Assembly (NCBI RefSeq): GCF_003265705.1 | Contig: NW_020313045.1 | Coordinates: 3,117,746-3,181,745 of the forward strand | DNA: 64,000 nucleotides | From: Callorhinus ursinus | Lineage: Eukaryota > Chordata > Mammalia > Carnivora > Otariidae | Reading direction: 5' to 3' | Part shown: in pieces, positions 21,921 through 32,189 of the stretch | Layout: every line of letters begins with the position of its first letter | Position numbering within the stretch: the first letter of the stretch is position 1 | Program-made: the position numbers and the translations under genes | The notes under the pieces: model-generated | Database searches by the model: none | Told to the model about the DNA's origin: nothing | The model's input: only the letters and a program-made list of their open reading frames with translations

Positions 21921-22109
21921 AGGCTTTCCTTTTCGAACTCAAAGTTGAGTGTGCCTGAGGATTGCTGTGGATAGATTTATGGAGACAACAGTGGTTTAAA
22001 GGATTTTCTAAAGATGATTTTGATTATATGTAATTTGGAAAGACTTTGTTTCCAACCCTAGCCTAACGTGATGCTAATGTGATTTTTTTTTTTTTTTTTT
22101 AATGTCTGA

Positions 22110-22195
22110 GAGAATTGGGTACCAGGGAGGTTAGGTAACTTGTCCAAGGGCATCCAGCAAGGGAGGGATGGAGCTGGGATTTGGATTCTCAGTGT
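22110..22195 (-). repeat. MIR SINE fragment
   Basis: 'AGGGAGGTTAGGTAACTTGT' and 'CCAAGGGCATCCAGCAAGGG', 'GGAGCTGGGATTTGGATTCT' are the reversed MIR core. A poly-T run (22083-22101) lies just upstream. Confidence 0.7.
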
Positions 22196-22630
22196 ATTTT
22201 TGGAACTTCTTCTCACAAACATCTAGAATTGACTGATACAAATGACCTAGCTTTCAGGCCAGTGGTTCACATAGCCTACGACTCAGGTCCCTGATAGAAG
22301 CTTTGGTGTTACTAATCTCACTAGGATTAGGGGGAAAGAATAAGAGGGGCATCCACCAGGAGAGGCACTATCAGCCCCTCACTCTCCAGTTAGTTCATGT
22401 TCTCCTCCCCCTCTGCTCTACCCCACCTCCTTGTAATATAAATCCTTTGAAATATAATACCGCTTTCAGTGGACCTGGACATTTTTATTAGGTGTCAGGA
22501 TCCTATTTGGCCAAAGTCATGGGACTTACATTTCTTGACCAAGTATGATGTCATTGAGAAGTTCATGTTCTTGACATTGTTTCGAGAGTCCTGTTTAAAA
22601 AGCCAAATCTGTTCTTACGGGCTCTCACAG
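22196..22630. other. Unique sequence
   Basis: No supported gene or repeat. Confidence 0.45.
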
Positions 22631-23040
22631 TGGGGAAGCAGCCACGGTAATGCATAGCCATATCAATTAGAAGTGGATTAATTAAGCAATAAGACAGGAG
22701 CAGCAGTGCATTTCAGAGAGGTTATTGCATGGCTCAGAGAGGGCTGCTGAGGCATCCAGCCAAAAGTCGAGTGACTTCCACTGGCCATGGCATTTCGGCC
22801 ATCCAAGACATGTAACGTTCTCCCAGAAACAGTATCCTCTGCCATCCATTTCCACTGTGAGAAAGAAAAAGACCCTCTTATTAACCAGGTGTTATTAGGC
22901 ATGGGCAAATTGACAGCCATTTCATTCTTTCATAATTATGATTAATGGCCTTCCCAATGAAGTCATCATCCGCTATCCCAAAGCCAATTGGTCCCCTTTG
23001 GGACAGTGTCACCAAATCATGGTTAATGTTCCTAGAAGCA
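22630..23040. other. Unique block, candidate conserved non-coding element
   Basis: Repeat-free, mixed composition, with homeodomain-type words (TCAATTAG at 22663, GGATTAATTAAG at 22674, TAATTATGATTAATGG at 22932), an inverted CCAAT at 22986 and CpGs kept in an otherwise CpG-poor setting. Conservation was not tested. The call rests on composition only. Confidence 0.35.
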
Positions 23041-23249
23041 TGGAACGCATAGAGTTTCACAAACCCTGGGGAGGGAGGGTGAGCCCTAATTGCCTTTGGA
23101 GACTGTTTGCACAGGACGCAAGCCTCTTCTTGGTGTAAGTAAACTCTGCAGAGGCAAAGGCAGGTGGGGATGCATGGACATGGTAGTGGGAGAAGCAGAG
23201 GCAGGAAGAGGCAGGGTGTCAACTGCCACCAGTCTTTATCCCATGCTTA

Positions 23250-23430
23250 GCTCTCTAGGAAGCACATTCACATAGATCTTTCATTTGAACTCTTTAGTAA
23301 TTCTTTGGAGTGAGTGAATGTTGTTATTACTATAGATGATAAAACAGGCTCAGAGAGGTTAGACAACTGGCTTGATGTCACAGAGCAATCAATTGGCAAA
23401 GTTGGCATTCCACTTGAGAGGTTTGGACTA
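23250..23430 (-). repeat. MIR SINE
   Basis: 'AAGCACATTCACATAGATCT', 'TGATAAAACAGGCTCAGAGA', 'GGTTAGACAACTGGCTTGAT' and 'GTCACAGAGC' follow reversed MIR order. Confidence 0.75.
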
Positions 23431-23533
23431 GTGCCTACCTTGTTCTATGGGCAGAACTGTGGACCATGGGCAACAACTATGGTGCTGGGCAAACACACGC
23501 ATTTAATTAACAGGAAATCACTGAATACTTCCC

Positions 23534-23680
23534 TCCTCCCCCTCTCCCTCTCTTTCCTTCCTTCTCTTCTCCTAGTCCTCAGTCCTCCTCCTCCCTCCTC
23601 CTCCCCCTCCTCTTTCTTCTTCTTCTTCTTCTTCTTCCTCCTCTCCTTCTTCTTCTTCTTCTTCCTCCTCTCCTTCTTCT

Positions 23681-23712
<32 letters not shown>

Positions 23713-23794
23713 TTCTTCTTCTTCTTCTTCTTCTTCNNNNNNNNNNTTCTTCTTCTTCTTCTTCTTCTTCTTCTTCTTCTTCTTCTTCTTCTTT
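23534..23794 (+). repeat. Polypyrimidine tract: (TCC)/(TTC)n microsatellite with assembly gap
   Basis: TCC/CTT-rich sequence grades into long TTC arrays on both sides of the gap. The complementary strand is (GAA)n, which can form triplex DNA. The apparent open frames (poly-Leu/Phe/Ser or poly-Glu/Arg) are artefacts. True length is unknown because the assembly collapses here. Confidence 0.95.
23737..23746. other. Assembly gap (10 N)
   Basis: Ten N bases inside the TTC array. Ten is probably a placeholder, not a measured length. Confidence 0.98.
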
Positions 23795-23845
23795 CTTCAC
23801 TAAATATTCCAAAAACTCAAAGAGGAAGCATTAGATGACAGATGA

Positions 23846-24232
23846 TGTTATGGGCTGATTTGTGCCCCCCATCCCCCAGTTTACATGTTGAAGTCCTAAC
23901 CCCCAGTATCTCAGAATGTGACCCTTTTTTGAGAAAGTATCTTTGAAGAGGTAATTAAGCTAAAATGAGGAAATTAGGGTGAGTCCTAATCCAGTATGAC
24001 TGGAGTTCTTGTAAGAAGAGGAAATGAAGACATAGACAGAAGAAAGACTAGATGAAGACACAGAGAGAAAATAGCTGTGTTTAAGCCAAGAAGACAGGCC
24101 TCCGAAGGGACTAACCTACTGATACCTTGACCGTAGACTTCTAGCCTCCAGAACCATGAGAAAATAAACTTCTGTTATTTGATCAACCTAGTCTATAGTA
24201 CTTTGTTAGTGTTATCCTAGCAAACTAATATA
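23846..24232 (+). mobile_element. MLT1-type (ERVL-MaLR) solo LTR
   Basis: It starts 'TGTTATGGGCTGATTTGTGC', then 'TTGAAGTCCTAACCCCCAGT', 'GAGGTAATTAAGCTAAAATG', 'AGGGTGAGTCCTAATCCAGT', 'GACTTCTAGCCTCCAGAACC', AAATAAA near 24163, and ends 'TAGCAAACTAATAT'. Length (about 387 bp) and word order match MLT1 LTRs. No internal gag/pol-like sequence is attached. Confidence 0.8.
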
Positions 24233-24379
24233 GATGGAAGTGAAATATAACCCAAGGTAAAATGTGGTCAGAGCTAGAAGAAAGGGAAAATAATATAGAT
24301 AAAATACAATAAAAGTCATTTTTAGGGGTGGGCATTCAGGCAATAGGTATCCAAATTTTAAATATTCATACTCCTTGAT

Positions 24380-24720
24380 CTGGTTATTCCATATTTAGAA
24401 ATTTGGCCTAAATAATCAGATACATTTGTGTAAATGTATTTAAAATGATGATGAATGCAGGATCCCAGGTAATTGGGAACTATCTACGTTTCCATGGGCA
24501 GAGAACTGGTTCAATAGAGTATGGTACATGGATGCCATTGAATATAATGAGCCATCGAAAAGGGCAAGGTAGATCCAATAGTATTGATGCAACAGATGTC
24601 TACAATCTATTGTTAAATTTAAAAAAGAAGATTTTCATTTCTATGTATTTACATTTATTAAACATCTAGAAGGATACACACCACCTGTGTAGAGTTGGAT
24701 GGGTGAACTTTGAGGGGGAC
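24380..24720 (+). mobile_element. Old L1M 3'-end fragment
   Basis: 'TTCCATATTTAGAAATTTGG', 'ATGCAGGATCCCAGGTAATT', 'GTATGGTACATGGATGCCAT' and 'TAGAAGGATACACACCA' are degenerate matches to the mammal-wide L1M 3' region in sense orientation. Confidence 0.65.
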
Positions 24721-24889
24721 TTTGACTTTCTACTTGATGAAAGTTTGGAAGAAGAAAGATGAATTCTGATAGGAGGATAGTTTTTTAAACCTCACCAGTA
24801 AATCGTGTTCTACTGTCCTCACAGGAATGGTGCTGAGAACTGAATGAATGCACACGTTTGGAACAATAAAACAAAGCAAAAATAGCCAG

Positions 24890-25915
24890 CCCTTACTGAA
24901 TGCTGTTCTGAGTGCTTTACATGAAAGAATGCATTCAATTCTCCCAACAGTCCTGTGAGGTAGGGAAATATTGTGATTTATAATAAGATATATATATATT
25001 TGGTCTTTGTTTCTTTGTTCTGTTTCAGGTACAGAACTCCTCTAGCCCTTGGAATTTCCTGAGTGACTGAGGTGAAGATGTCTTTTGTTCTGTTAATGAG
25101 ATGACTTTTAGACCACACCTAAGGATGGGGGCTGGTAGCCGGTGGAGCCAATCACAGGATCAGAGAGTTAGAATTTTCAGCACCTCCCTCCACCCCCATT
25201 CTGGGGAAGGAAGAGGGGCTGAACATTGAGTTCCATCACCAGTGGCCAATGATTTAATCAATCATGCCTATGCAATGAAGCCTCCATAAAAACCCCAAAG
25301 CACAAGGTTCGGAGAACTTCCAGGTTGAAGAAACAAAATGTTTCCTTATGCCAGGGGGCTGGGCCCCAAACTCCACAATCACAGAAGCCTCTTTGTTTGT
25401 ATCTCTTCATCTGACTATTGATTCATATCCTTTAATATCCTTTATAATAAATTAGTAATCCAGTGAGTGAATGAGTTTCCTGAGTTCTGTTAGTGGCTCT
25501 AGCAAATTAACGGAACCCAAGGAGGGGATTGTGGGAAACTCTGATTAATAGCCAATCTATCAGAAGCCAACCTGGCCTTGGGACTGATGTCTGTAGTGGA
25601 GTATGGTGTTGTAGGACTGAGCCCTTGACCTACAGAATCTGATGCCATCTCCAGGTAGATTATGTCAGAATGGAATTGAATTGTAGGACACCCATACCGT
25701 GTCTGAGAATTGCTTGGTGGTGGTGGTTGGGAGTGGGGGGATCTTCCTCTCCATATTGGAATTGGTGACCAGAACTTCTAGGTAGGTACTGATATGAACC
25801 TCAATTTACGGATAAGGAAACCAAGGCCCAGAGAGGATAAATGAGTAGGTTGCCCAAGATCATGGAGCTAGTTGGTGGCTGAACTGAGATCTGAATCTAG
25901 GTCATTTAAGTTCGG
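24890..25915 (-). repeat. MIR SINE interrupted by an 0.8-kb insertion
   Basis: The left part (24890-24964) has 'TGCTGTTCTGAGTGCTTTAC' and 'CCCAACAGTCCTGTGAGG'. The right part (25787-25915) resumes with 'TCAATTTACGGATAAGGAAA', 'CCAAGGCCCAGAGAGG' and 'GTTGCCCAAGATCATGGAGC'. Together they form one reversed MIR. Confidence 0.8.
24965..25786 (+). mobile_element. LTR-like insertion within the MIR, family not assigned
   Basis: AGGTAGG is present at 24958-24964 and again at 25780-25786, consistent with a 7-bp target duplication. The insert holds a TATA-like 'GCCTCCATAAAAACCCC' near 25280, a polyadenylation-like 'TTTATAATAAATTAG' near 25440 and 'TTGTAGGACACCC' near 25680. I recognise the wording as a widespread mammalian repeat resembling a solo LTR but cannot name it safely. 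No coding capacity. Confidence 0.55.
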
Positions 25916-26029
25916 AAATTTTTATCATAGTTAAGAGGACGTCATCTCTTTTAAGAGAATTTTATTAAACAGTGTGTATTTATCCTGGGTACAGGATGGA
26001 GATGGTCATGATGATAGACACTTCCGCTT

Positions 26030-26228
26030 ACATACTCCAGACAATTTGTTCTTTGCATGTATTATCTCATGTAATCTTAACAGCAACCCTAAGAAGGTCA
26101 TATAATTCATATTCTCATTTTTCAGATGAGAAAGCTGAGGCTCAGAGATATGAAGTAACTTACCCAAAGTACCACAGCTGGTACATAGTGAAACTGGGAC
26201 AGAATGGCCTCCTGGGCACCTAGTCAGC
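26030..26228 (-). repeat. MIR SINE
   Basis: 'GCATGTATTATCTCATGTAA', 'TTTTTCAGATGAGAAAGCTG', 'AGGCTCAGAGATATGAAGTA', 'ACTTACCCAAAGTACCACAG' and 'CTGGTACATAG' match a nearly full reversed MIR. Confidence 0.85.
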
Positions 26229-26605
26229 TTCAGGGATACCATGAGCCCTCTCAATGTCTATATTAAGTTGAAATAAGGATTGACTGAACATTAGTGGCCA
26301 CTTGAAGCATGAATAGATGAACTCCACTTTTCTTGGAGTTATGGGCTTCTCCACACTCTGTGGGTCATGTGTCTCATGGACCTCACCCCCAAACCTTGGT
26401 GAGACTGACAGGGTGGGTATTCCAGCAGAAACCAGTGTAGATCAAGGACCACGGCCAGAAGTGTTGTGGAAACCTTCCAGGCTTTGGAACACTCTGGGGT
26501 GGCTGAAAGAGAGTCCCAGTAATGACTGAGATTGGCTTTCCTATTGGCCTGCTGGGTTGGGTTCTTGGAGTTACATTTCAGCTGATTCAAAGAAAATAAA
26601 GAAAG
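26229..26605. other. Unique sequence
   Basis: No confident repeat or exon. Short opposing open frames of 70-83 codons have no family features. Confidence 0.4.
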
Positions 26606-26806
26606 GGGTGCCTGGGTGGTGCAGTCGGTTAAATGTCCCTTGGTTTCAGCTCAGGTCGTGATCTCAAGGTTGTGAGATCCAGCCCAACATCCTGCTCTGT
26701 GCTGAGCACAGAGTCTGCTTGAGTTTCTCTCTCCCCCTGCTCCTCCTGCACGCTTGAGCACTCGCTCTCTCTCAAATAAATAAATAAATAAATAAATCTT
26801 TAAAAA
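26606..26806 (+). mobile_element. SINEC (Can-SINE)
   Basis: Head 'GGGGTGCCTGGGTGGTGCAG', middle 'AGCTCAGGTCGTGATCTCAA', CT-rich body, tail with repeated AAATAAATAAAT and a poly-A. Short A/G-rich flanks (AAAGAAAG both sides) allow a target duplication, but low complexity makes it unclear. Confidence 0.9.
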
Positions 26807-26924
26807 AAACAAAAGAAAGAAAACACCATTTTTCCTAGCAAGAAAAGAAATAAAACACTATTTTTCTAGAATGCCAAAATCTTGTGGGAGATGTATACCC
26901 ATTATTATATGTAGCCCACTTGCC

Positions 26925-27155
26925 GTTTCCTGAGTGCCATTTTCATCCTGCCATCTCTAGGGCTTTGTGCAAACTATTCCCTCCACAGAGATGCCCTCTG
27001 TACCTTTTTTGCTTTCAAAGTCCAAGCCATTCTTTTCTCCTCAAATCTCAAGAGTTCTTAGCCACTCCAAAGGTTAACCTTTCTCTCCCTCCTTGTCCAA
27101 TCATCCTTAACCTTTTGGTACCTTGCTCACAGTTTTACCACTTTCTAACATGATG
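26925..27155 (+). repeat. L2 fragment
   Basis: 'AGGGCTTTGTGCAAACTATT', 'CCCTCCACAGAGATGCCCTC', 'CTCCTCAAATCTCAAGAGTT' and 'CAGTTTTACCACTTTCTAAC' follow the L2 3' order (the 'ctttgcacatgctgttccctctgcctgga' region onward). Confidence 0.6.
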
Positions 27156-27369
27156 TGAGTAAGTGATTCCTCCAGCTCTCGCCCAAAACACCTGTGACCC
27201 TTAGGAAGAAAGTAGTCATTCATTCCCTTTATTTGTATCCATTATATCCCTCTATTTTGTTTTGTATCTATCAGGTGCCTCAAAAGTATATACACTGATT
27301 TAAAATGCAGAGTCTGCTGGAAGCTCTATTTTTCCTTCCTACCCCAATCTCCAGACTTATTTTCTTGTT

Positions 27370-27525
27370 AATATAATAACTGGTATTTATTGGGCACTTA
27401 CTATGTGCCACCATAATGCTAAGTGCCTTAAGGAACACTTTTGTTTCTTAAAACAACCCCTGACATAGATATCATCATCCTGCCCATTTTATAAATGAGA
27501 ACACTACGATAGGAGGCAATCAATA
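27370..27525 (-). repeat. MIR SINE
   Basis: 'GGCACTTACTATGTGCCACC', 'ATGCTAAGTGCC', 'CCCATTTTATAAATGAGAAC' match reversed MIR. Confidence 0.8.
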
Positions 27526-28204
27526 AACTATGTGTAGAATAAAAGGTGAGTTCATGCAAGATCATATTTCTAGAATATAGTAGGACCAGTACAGCAAGCC
27601 AGCTCAGGCTTCATCTTTGCACTTTCTTTCCTCTTTGCAGAACCAGCTATATGATTTGTTAGATCCAGTGCAAAATAAAAATGTGGGGTCCCTTGTTAAG
27701 AAGATTAAGAACATCAAGATGGCTACAATGCAGCATTAAACCAAGTGTGGGATCCTTCTAAGTGTGGGGTCCTGTGTGACTGTAGAGGTAGCATGCCCAT
27801 GAAGCCACCCCTTCCTTTTTGGTCACTATGACCCCTTCGCATCCTATGAAACTAAGCCCAAACCCTTGGGCCTACCTTGAACTTGCCTCTTTCAGGATTT
27901 CTGGGATGTATCACCTGTTTGACTTTCCATCCTTTGAACTTGCTCCTGCCTTTTGTGTTCCAGGTATAGGTACTTGAAAGGATGGGCAAGTTAGAAAGGA
28001 CGTCTGCCCTGGGGATTTGAGTGGGGAAAGAGATGGTAGAACTGAAAGGCAGGGTGATCAGGGATTGTGTGGATGTGGGGTCCTTCTCAGAGATGCCTAT
28101 GGTGAAGTTGAGTTGGAGGAAGACATGTTCCATTGAAGGATGATTTGGGATATGACAAGAATGAAGTTGCTGTATGACGTTGGTTTGGTAGATCGAGGAT
28201 GAGA
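27526..28204. other. Unique sequence
   Basis: No exon or confident repeat. A local imperfect repetition 'AAGTGTGGGATCC...AAGTGTGGGGTCC' sits near 27741-27772. Confidence 0.4.
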
Positions 28205-28460
28205 AGGACCATCATCACAACACTAAGTATAGTTGCTACCTATGAACTTCTACTGTGCCAAGACCTCTATATACTTAAAACATTTTTAAATTCTCACTAA
28301 AATCCTCTGGGGAAAATAATATTAGTAATTATTAATATTCACAGGTGAGGAAAGTGATTCTAAAATCCCTGAGCAACTTGTTTAAACTTGCAGGTGCTCA
28401 TGCAGGGATTGGCACTCAGGTCTTTGTAATCAACTCCAAAGTCCCTGCTCTGAGGTATTC
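28205..28460 (-). repeat. MIR SINE
   Basis: 'TTCTACTGTGCCAAGACCTC', 'TAAATTCTCACTAAAATCCT', 'TATTCACAGGTGAGGAAAGT', 'GCAGGGATTGGCACTCAGGT' in reversed MIR order. Long copy. Confidence 0.75.
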
Positions 28461-29495
28461 TATAGAGTTTGAGTAGTGTCCTTGAAAGAGGCAGACTTTT
28501 GGTGGGGGAAATACTGAGATGTTGGCTACTGATGAATTGTCTACTTTCCCCTTATCTTTCTCCCCATAGGCCTTGAGGAACTCTAAATAGCACCTCTTCG
28601 TGCCCCCTCTAATGAGCTGGTTTAAAATAGCTTCTCCTTTGTGGCATAATGGCTCCTGGTCATGGGGCTGGTGGTGGGGAAAGTTATCTAATCCACTGAG
28701 GAAACGGTTCCTCTCTTGCTGTTTTGTCAGGGAAGGTGATACCTGAGTCTAAAGCTGAGTAATTAAAAACCCTCTTAACACCACTTGAAATCAAGTGGCT
28801 CATATGCAACATGCTGAGTCTTCCATCCTCTGGGCTTGGGGTAATGATTGTCTTTTAATACCAGTCTCAATTGTAGTTTGAATCTCATGAGAGGCAAATA
28901 GAATAAAAATAAGAAAATCTTTAAAAAAGTAGAAACTAATAAAAACCTACCCCAAACAATTCTGCCCTGTAATTATGTTTCCCCTAATTTTGCCTCCCAC
29001 ATTACTATTTGAACTTAAAAAGCAAACCCCAAACCCAAAACAATATATACTCCTTTGGAATGTAGTTTGGCTTCAAGTCATCATGAATTTTTTTCATGTA
29101 GAGAAAAATCTATTTACTCAAATAGTGTACAGTTCATTGCACTTCACTGAGCATTCGCACTGAATTTATGTGTCTACACTAGCTAACTACAAGTTATCAT
29201 GAATTTAACATATCTGAGTAGTTATTTGCCTTTTGGGGGCATTGCAGAGTCTTCTCAAGTCATCCCAGAGGGGCTCCCTTAACCTGGAGGTGGGGAGATG
29301 TTGGCATGAATTGAGGATCGGGCCAGGAAAGTGAAGGTTCATCCACTCTTCCTCAGGGGCTATTGATCTTACTCGGTGGCTACTTTTGAGCAGGTGCACA
29401 GCACCCCCTGATGAGTGTGTCCATGAAGGATTGATTCTTCCTAAATGGTTTCCTGTTCATCTTCTTTTCTCCCCGCTCCATCCAAGTCAAAACAG
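28461..29495. other. Unique sequence, partly A+T-rich
   Basis: 28900-29170 is A+T-rich with runs of AAACCCC-like words. No gene or repeat supported. Confidence 0.45.
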
Positions 29496-29499
29496 TAAT

Positions 29500-29670
29500 G
29501 ATAATAATAAACAAACCATTTTTTTGAGTGTTTGCCAATAGGGAAGCACAGTGCTAAACACTTCATATGTATTTTGTGTATGTATATGTGACACTCATAG
29601 TCTCAGTGTCCTCACTTATAAAATAAAAATAACACTTTCTTTACCAGATAGTGCAAAGCCTAAATGAGAT
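29500..29670. repeat. Two MIR fragments in opposite orientation, abutting
   Basis: 29500-29580 reads as reversed MIR ('AAGCACAGTGCTAAACACTT'). 29600-29670 reads as forward MIR ('AGTCTCAGTGTCCTCACTTA', 'TAAAATAAAAATAACAC', 'AGCCTAAATGAGATATGAGA'). Confidence 0.6.
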
Positions 29671-30574
29671 ATGAGAGGTCAAGAAAGTGAAAGAATTGTG
29701 ACATGGACCTGAGTCTTCCAGCTCTGAAGTGTGCTCTCGTAACCACTGTGGGACAGTCATTCAAAAGAGACAGCCGAGAGGGAATGGGAATGGGTTGTAT
29801 TAATGTGGAAGGATGTCCAGTTCCAGATGGTTCCAGCTTTTTAGTTGTGACACCTCATGCTCAGTTCCAAACCCTGGTGGTCAGACCGCAGACTGAGAAG
29901 ATATCTGATAAAAAATGTCCACTACAGCTTTGTGCAAAATGGAAAACAAGTGCCAATGACCTAATTTTTCATCAGCAAGGGATTAGAACAATGAAGGGTG
30001 GTGCCTGCCCACGGTGGACTAGCCCCCAACCACTGAGAAGAAAGTCAGGACAGAAGAGGGACGGTCAGACAGGTAAAGTAAGGGACTTATGCCAGATCAT
30101 GCTGGTGTCTTTTCCTGGCTCCCAAACCTGACGGTCCTCTTTCCTCCCTAGAATGCCCAATGGGCTTCCTGTATTGTATAGATAGCCAGGACCCCGGTAT
30201 TCCTCCTGCTGTGATCAACACTGCAGGGAGAAATGAGGGGCTCAGTAATGTAGTAGTGAAGGCATGACTTGGCCTTAGCTAAAGCTGGATTTGAATCTTG
30301 AGCTGGCAAGACTCCATAGTTCCCCATACTCTCCCAGCATGACAGGAGAGCCGATGTGGTGGCTTTGTGGTGGCTCTAGAGGGCGAGCTTCACCTAGCCG
30401 CTCCTCTTCCAGCTGGAACAGAGCAGCAGAACGAAGCCCGGGGGTCTGAGGGTGACCAAGAGACAGGGCAAATCTTGCAACACGACACTGTGGCCACCAC
30501 AGGGGACTAATGATCAGTACCAGACGGGGACCTCTCAGTGGATGTCAGTATGTCTGGATGCTGCTCTCCTCTTC
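29671..30574. other. Unique sequence
   Basis: A 142-codon open frame (29703-30131) has no recognisable domain, signal or coding bias and is treated as chance. No other feature supported. Confidence 0.4.
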
Positions 30575-31062
30575 TATTGGCCAGTGTTTTCCAGAGAAAC
30601 AATAGGATATCTATATAGATATACATATACGTGGAGGCTTATTATAGGAATTGGCTCACCCAGTTATGGAAGCTGGGAAGTCCTATAATCTGCCGTCTGC
30701 AAGCTGGAGACCAAGAAAACTGGTGGTGTAATTCAGTCTGAGTCCAAAGGCATGAGAATGGAGGGTGAGGGCTGATGGTGTAAATCCTGATCTAAGTCTG
30801 AAAGCCCTGATATCCAAGGGCTTGAGAAGATGAATGTTTCAGCTCCAGCAGACAGAACAAATTTGCCCTTGCTCAGCCTTTTTGTTCTATCTGGGCCCTC
30901 AATGATTGGATGAGGGGCCATCTGCTTTATTCAGTTCATCAATTCAAATGCTAATCTCTTCCAGAAACTTCCTCATGGACACACCCAGAAATTATCTTTT
31001 ACCAGCTAGCTGGGACTCCCTTAGCCCAGTCAAGTTGACCATTACAATTAACTATTGCATCC
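30575..31062 (-). mobile_element. LTR-like ancient element (copy 2 of a pair)
   Basis: 'GTTTTCCAGAGAAACAATAG', 'GGAATTGGCTCACCCAGTTA', 'CTGCAAGCTGGAGACC', 'GCCTTTTTGTTCTATCTGGG', 'ATTCAAATGCTAATCTCTTC', 'GACACACCCAGAAATTATCT', 'AGCTAGCTGGGACTCCCTTA', 'CAGTCAAGTTGACC'. Same family and strand as 16435-16975, and better preserved. Confidence 0.65.
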
Positions 31063-31330
31063 TTTACAAGTTGGCTCTGGATACGTTCCCCAAATCTAAA
31101 GCAGCCCACAAAAAAAGGGGGGGCTCCCCAACCTCCTGACACAAGGTCTTGAACTAGAAAAATTCAGTTATAGGAAGATAACATTATGTTTCTTAGGTAT
31201 GCGTCTTACGATGCAGTGGCCTGCAGTTCATAGCCACTTCAGTGATTATGTTTCCAGGTTGGTTTGATCGGGACTCGTGGGATGGTTCCCCCTAAAAAGA
31301 ACCCAGTAGCCTCTCGCGGTTTCTGCAACA
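31063..31330. other. Unique sequence
   Basis: Nothing supported. A GGGGGGG-like run occurs at about 31117. Confidence 0.4.
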
Positions 31331-31680
31331 GGTTGGATGGTGACAAGCGCTCCTGCCTCATGGAAGATTCTGCATCAGTACGACAAGAAACAGCAGCTGA
31401 TGATTCCAAGGATGCTAAATGGCTTTATTAATCATAACCACAAACCAAAGGCTGTGTGTTTTCTCCAGGAGTCGAGTGAGAGATTGCCTTGTCTCCTGCC
31501 GCTCCCACAGTATAATCAAGGCATCAAGCTAAATTAAAGGAAATGCCATCTTCTCGTGACAGCAGGTGCAAAATTACCTCTAATTATGAATTTGCTAGGT
31601 ACAACAGTGACTCTGCGTGAATTATAACGTTGCATTCATTATAACAACCATTTAGGGTCTCACTTTCCTTGACATGCATA
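31330..31680. other. Unique block, candidate conserved non-coding element
   Basis: Repeat-free. Homeodomain-like and AT-rich words (GGCTTTATTAATCATAACCA at 31421, CTCTAATTATGAATTTGC at 31579, GAATTATAACG at 31619) lie next to CpG-bearing unique sequence. A 66-codon frame crosses it but has no family features. Conservation is not tested. Confidence 0.35.
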
Positions 31681-31914
31681 CAGATTCTCAGAATTGGATC
31701 ATGAGCCCATTTCAAACCATAAAGTGTGCTCCAGGGAGAACTGGGCTGGTCTGATCATTTGCAATTCGAAACCTTTGTTCAGAGTTGTAAGGTTCAGGGT
31801 GAGGAGGAGGTCCGAGTCCCAGATTTACTGTTGACTGGTGTGTGACTTGAACAAATCAGTTAACAGAACTCAGTCCCTTCACCTATAAAACGAGGGGGCA
31901 GAACTGAGCGATCT

Positions 31915-32150
31915 TTAAGGCAGTGCTTCTCAAACCTAATGTGCTCCTCAAGCACCCTGTTGGAAAAATGCAGAATCTTAGGCTCTGTTCCAGAATTACT
32001 AGTTTCAGACTATAAGGTACATATGAATCATCTGGGGACGTGTTAAAAATGCAGATTCTGATTGACTATATCTGGAGGGGGACCTGAGATTCTGCATTCC
32101 AATGAGCTCCCAGGTGCTACTGCTACTGCTTGGCCAACTACCCTTTGAGT
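31915..32150 (+). repeat. MER5-like hAT MITE, possibly two partial copies
   Basis: 'AGTGCTTCTCAAACCTAATG', 'AAAAATGCAGAATCTTAGGC' and then, again, 'GAATCATCTGGGGACGTGTT', 'AAAAATGCAGATTCTGATTG', 'GATTCTGCATTCCAATGAGC', 'TCCCAGGTGCTACTGCTACT'. The internal 'AAAATGCAGA.TCT' block appears twice, suggesting a partial duplication or two nested relatives. Confidence 0.65.
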
Positions 32151-32189
32151 AGCAGGGCTCCAAGATCCCTTCTAGCTGAATATTATCAC

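Noticed and set aside
23314..23838. 174-codon frame (plus) and 77-codon frame (minus) across 23.5-23.8 kb
   Set aside because: They are translations of the TTC/GAA array through the N gap (poly-Leu/Phe or poly-Glu/Arg) and are not real proteins.
16435..31062. Possible complete endogenous provirus between the two LTR-like copies
   Set aside because: No gag, pol or env relic and no primer-binding site is recognisable between them. The interval is unique DNA with unrelated repeats.
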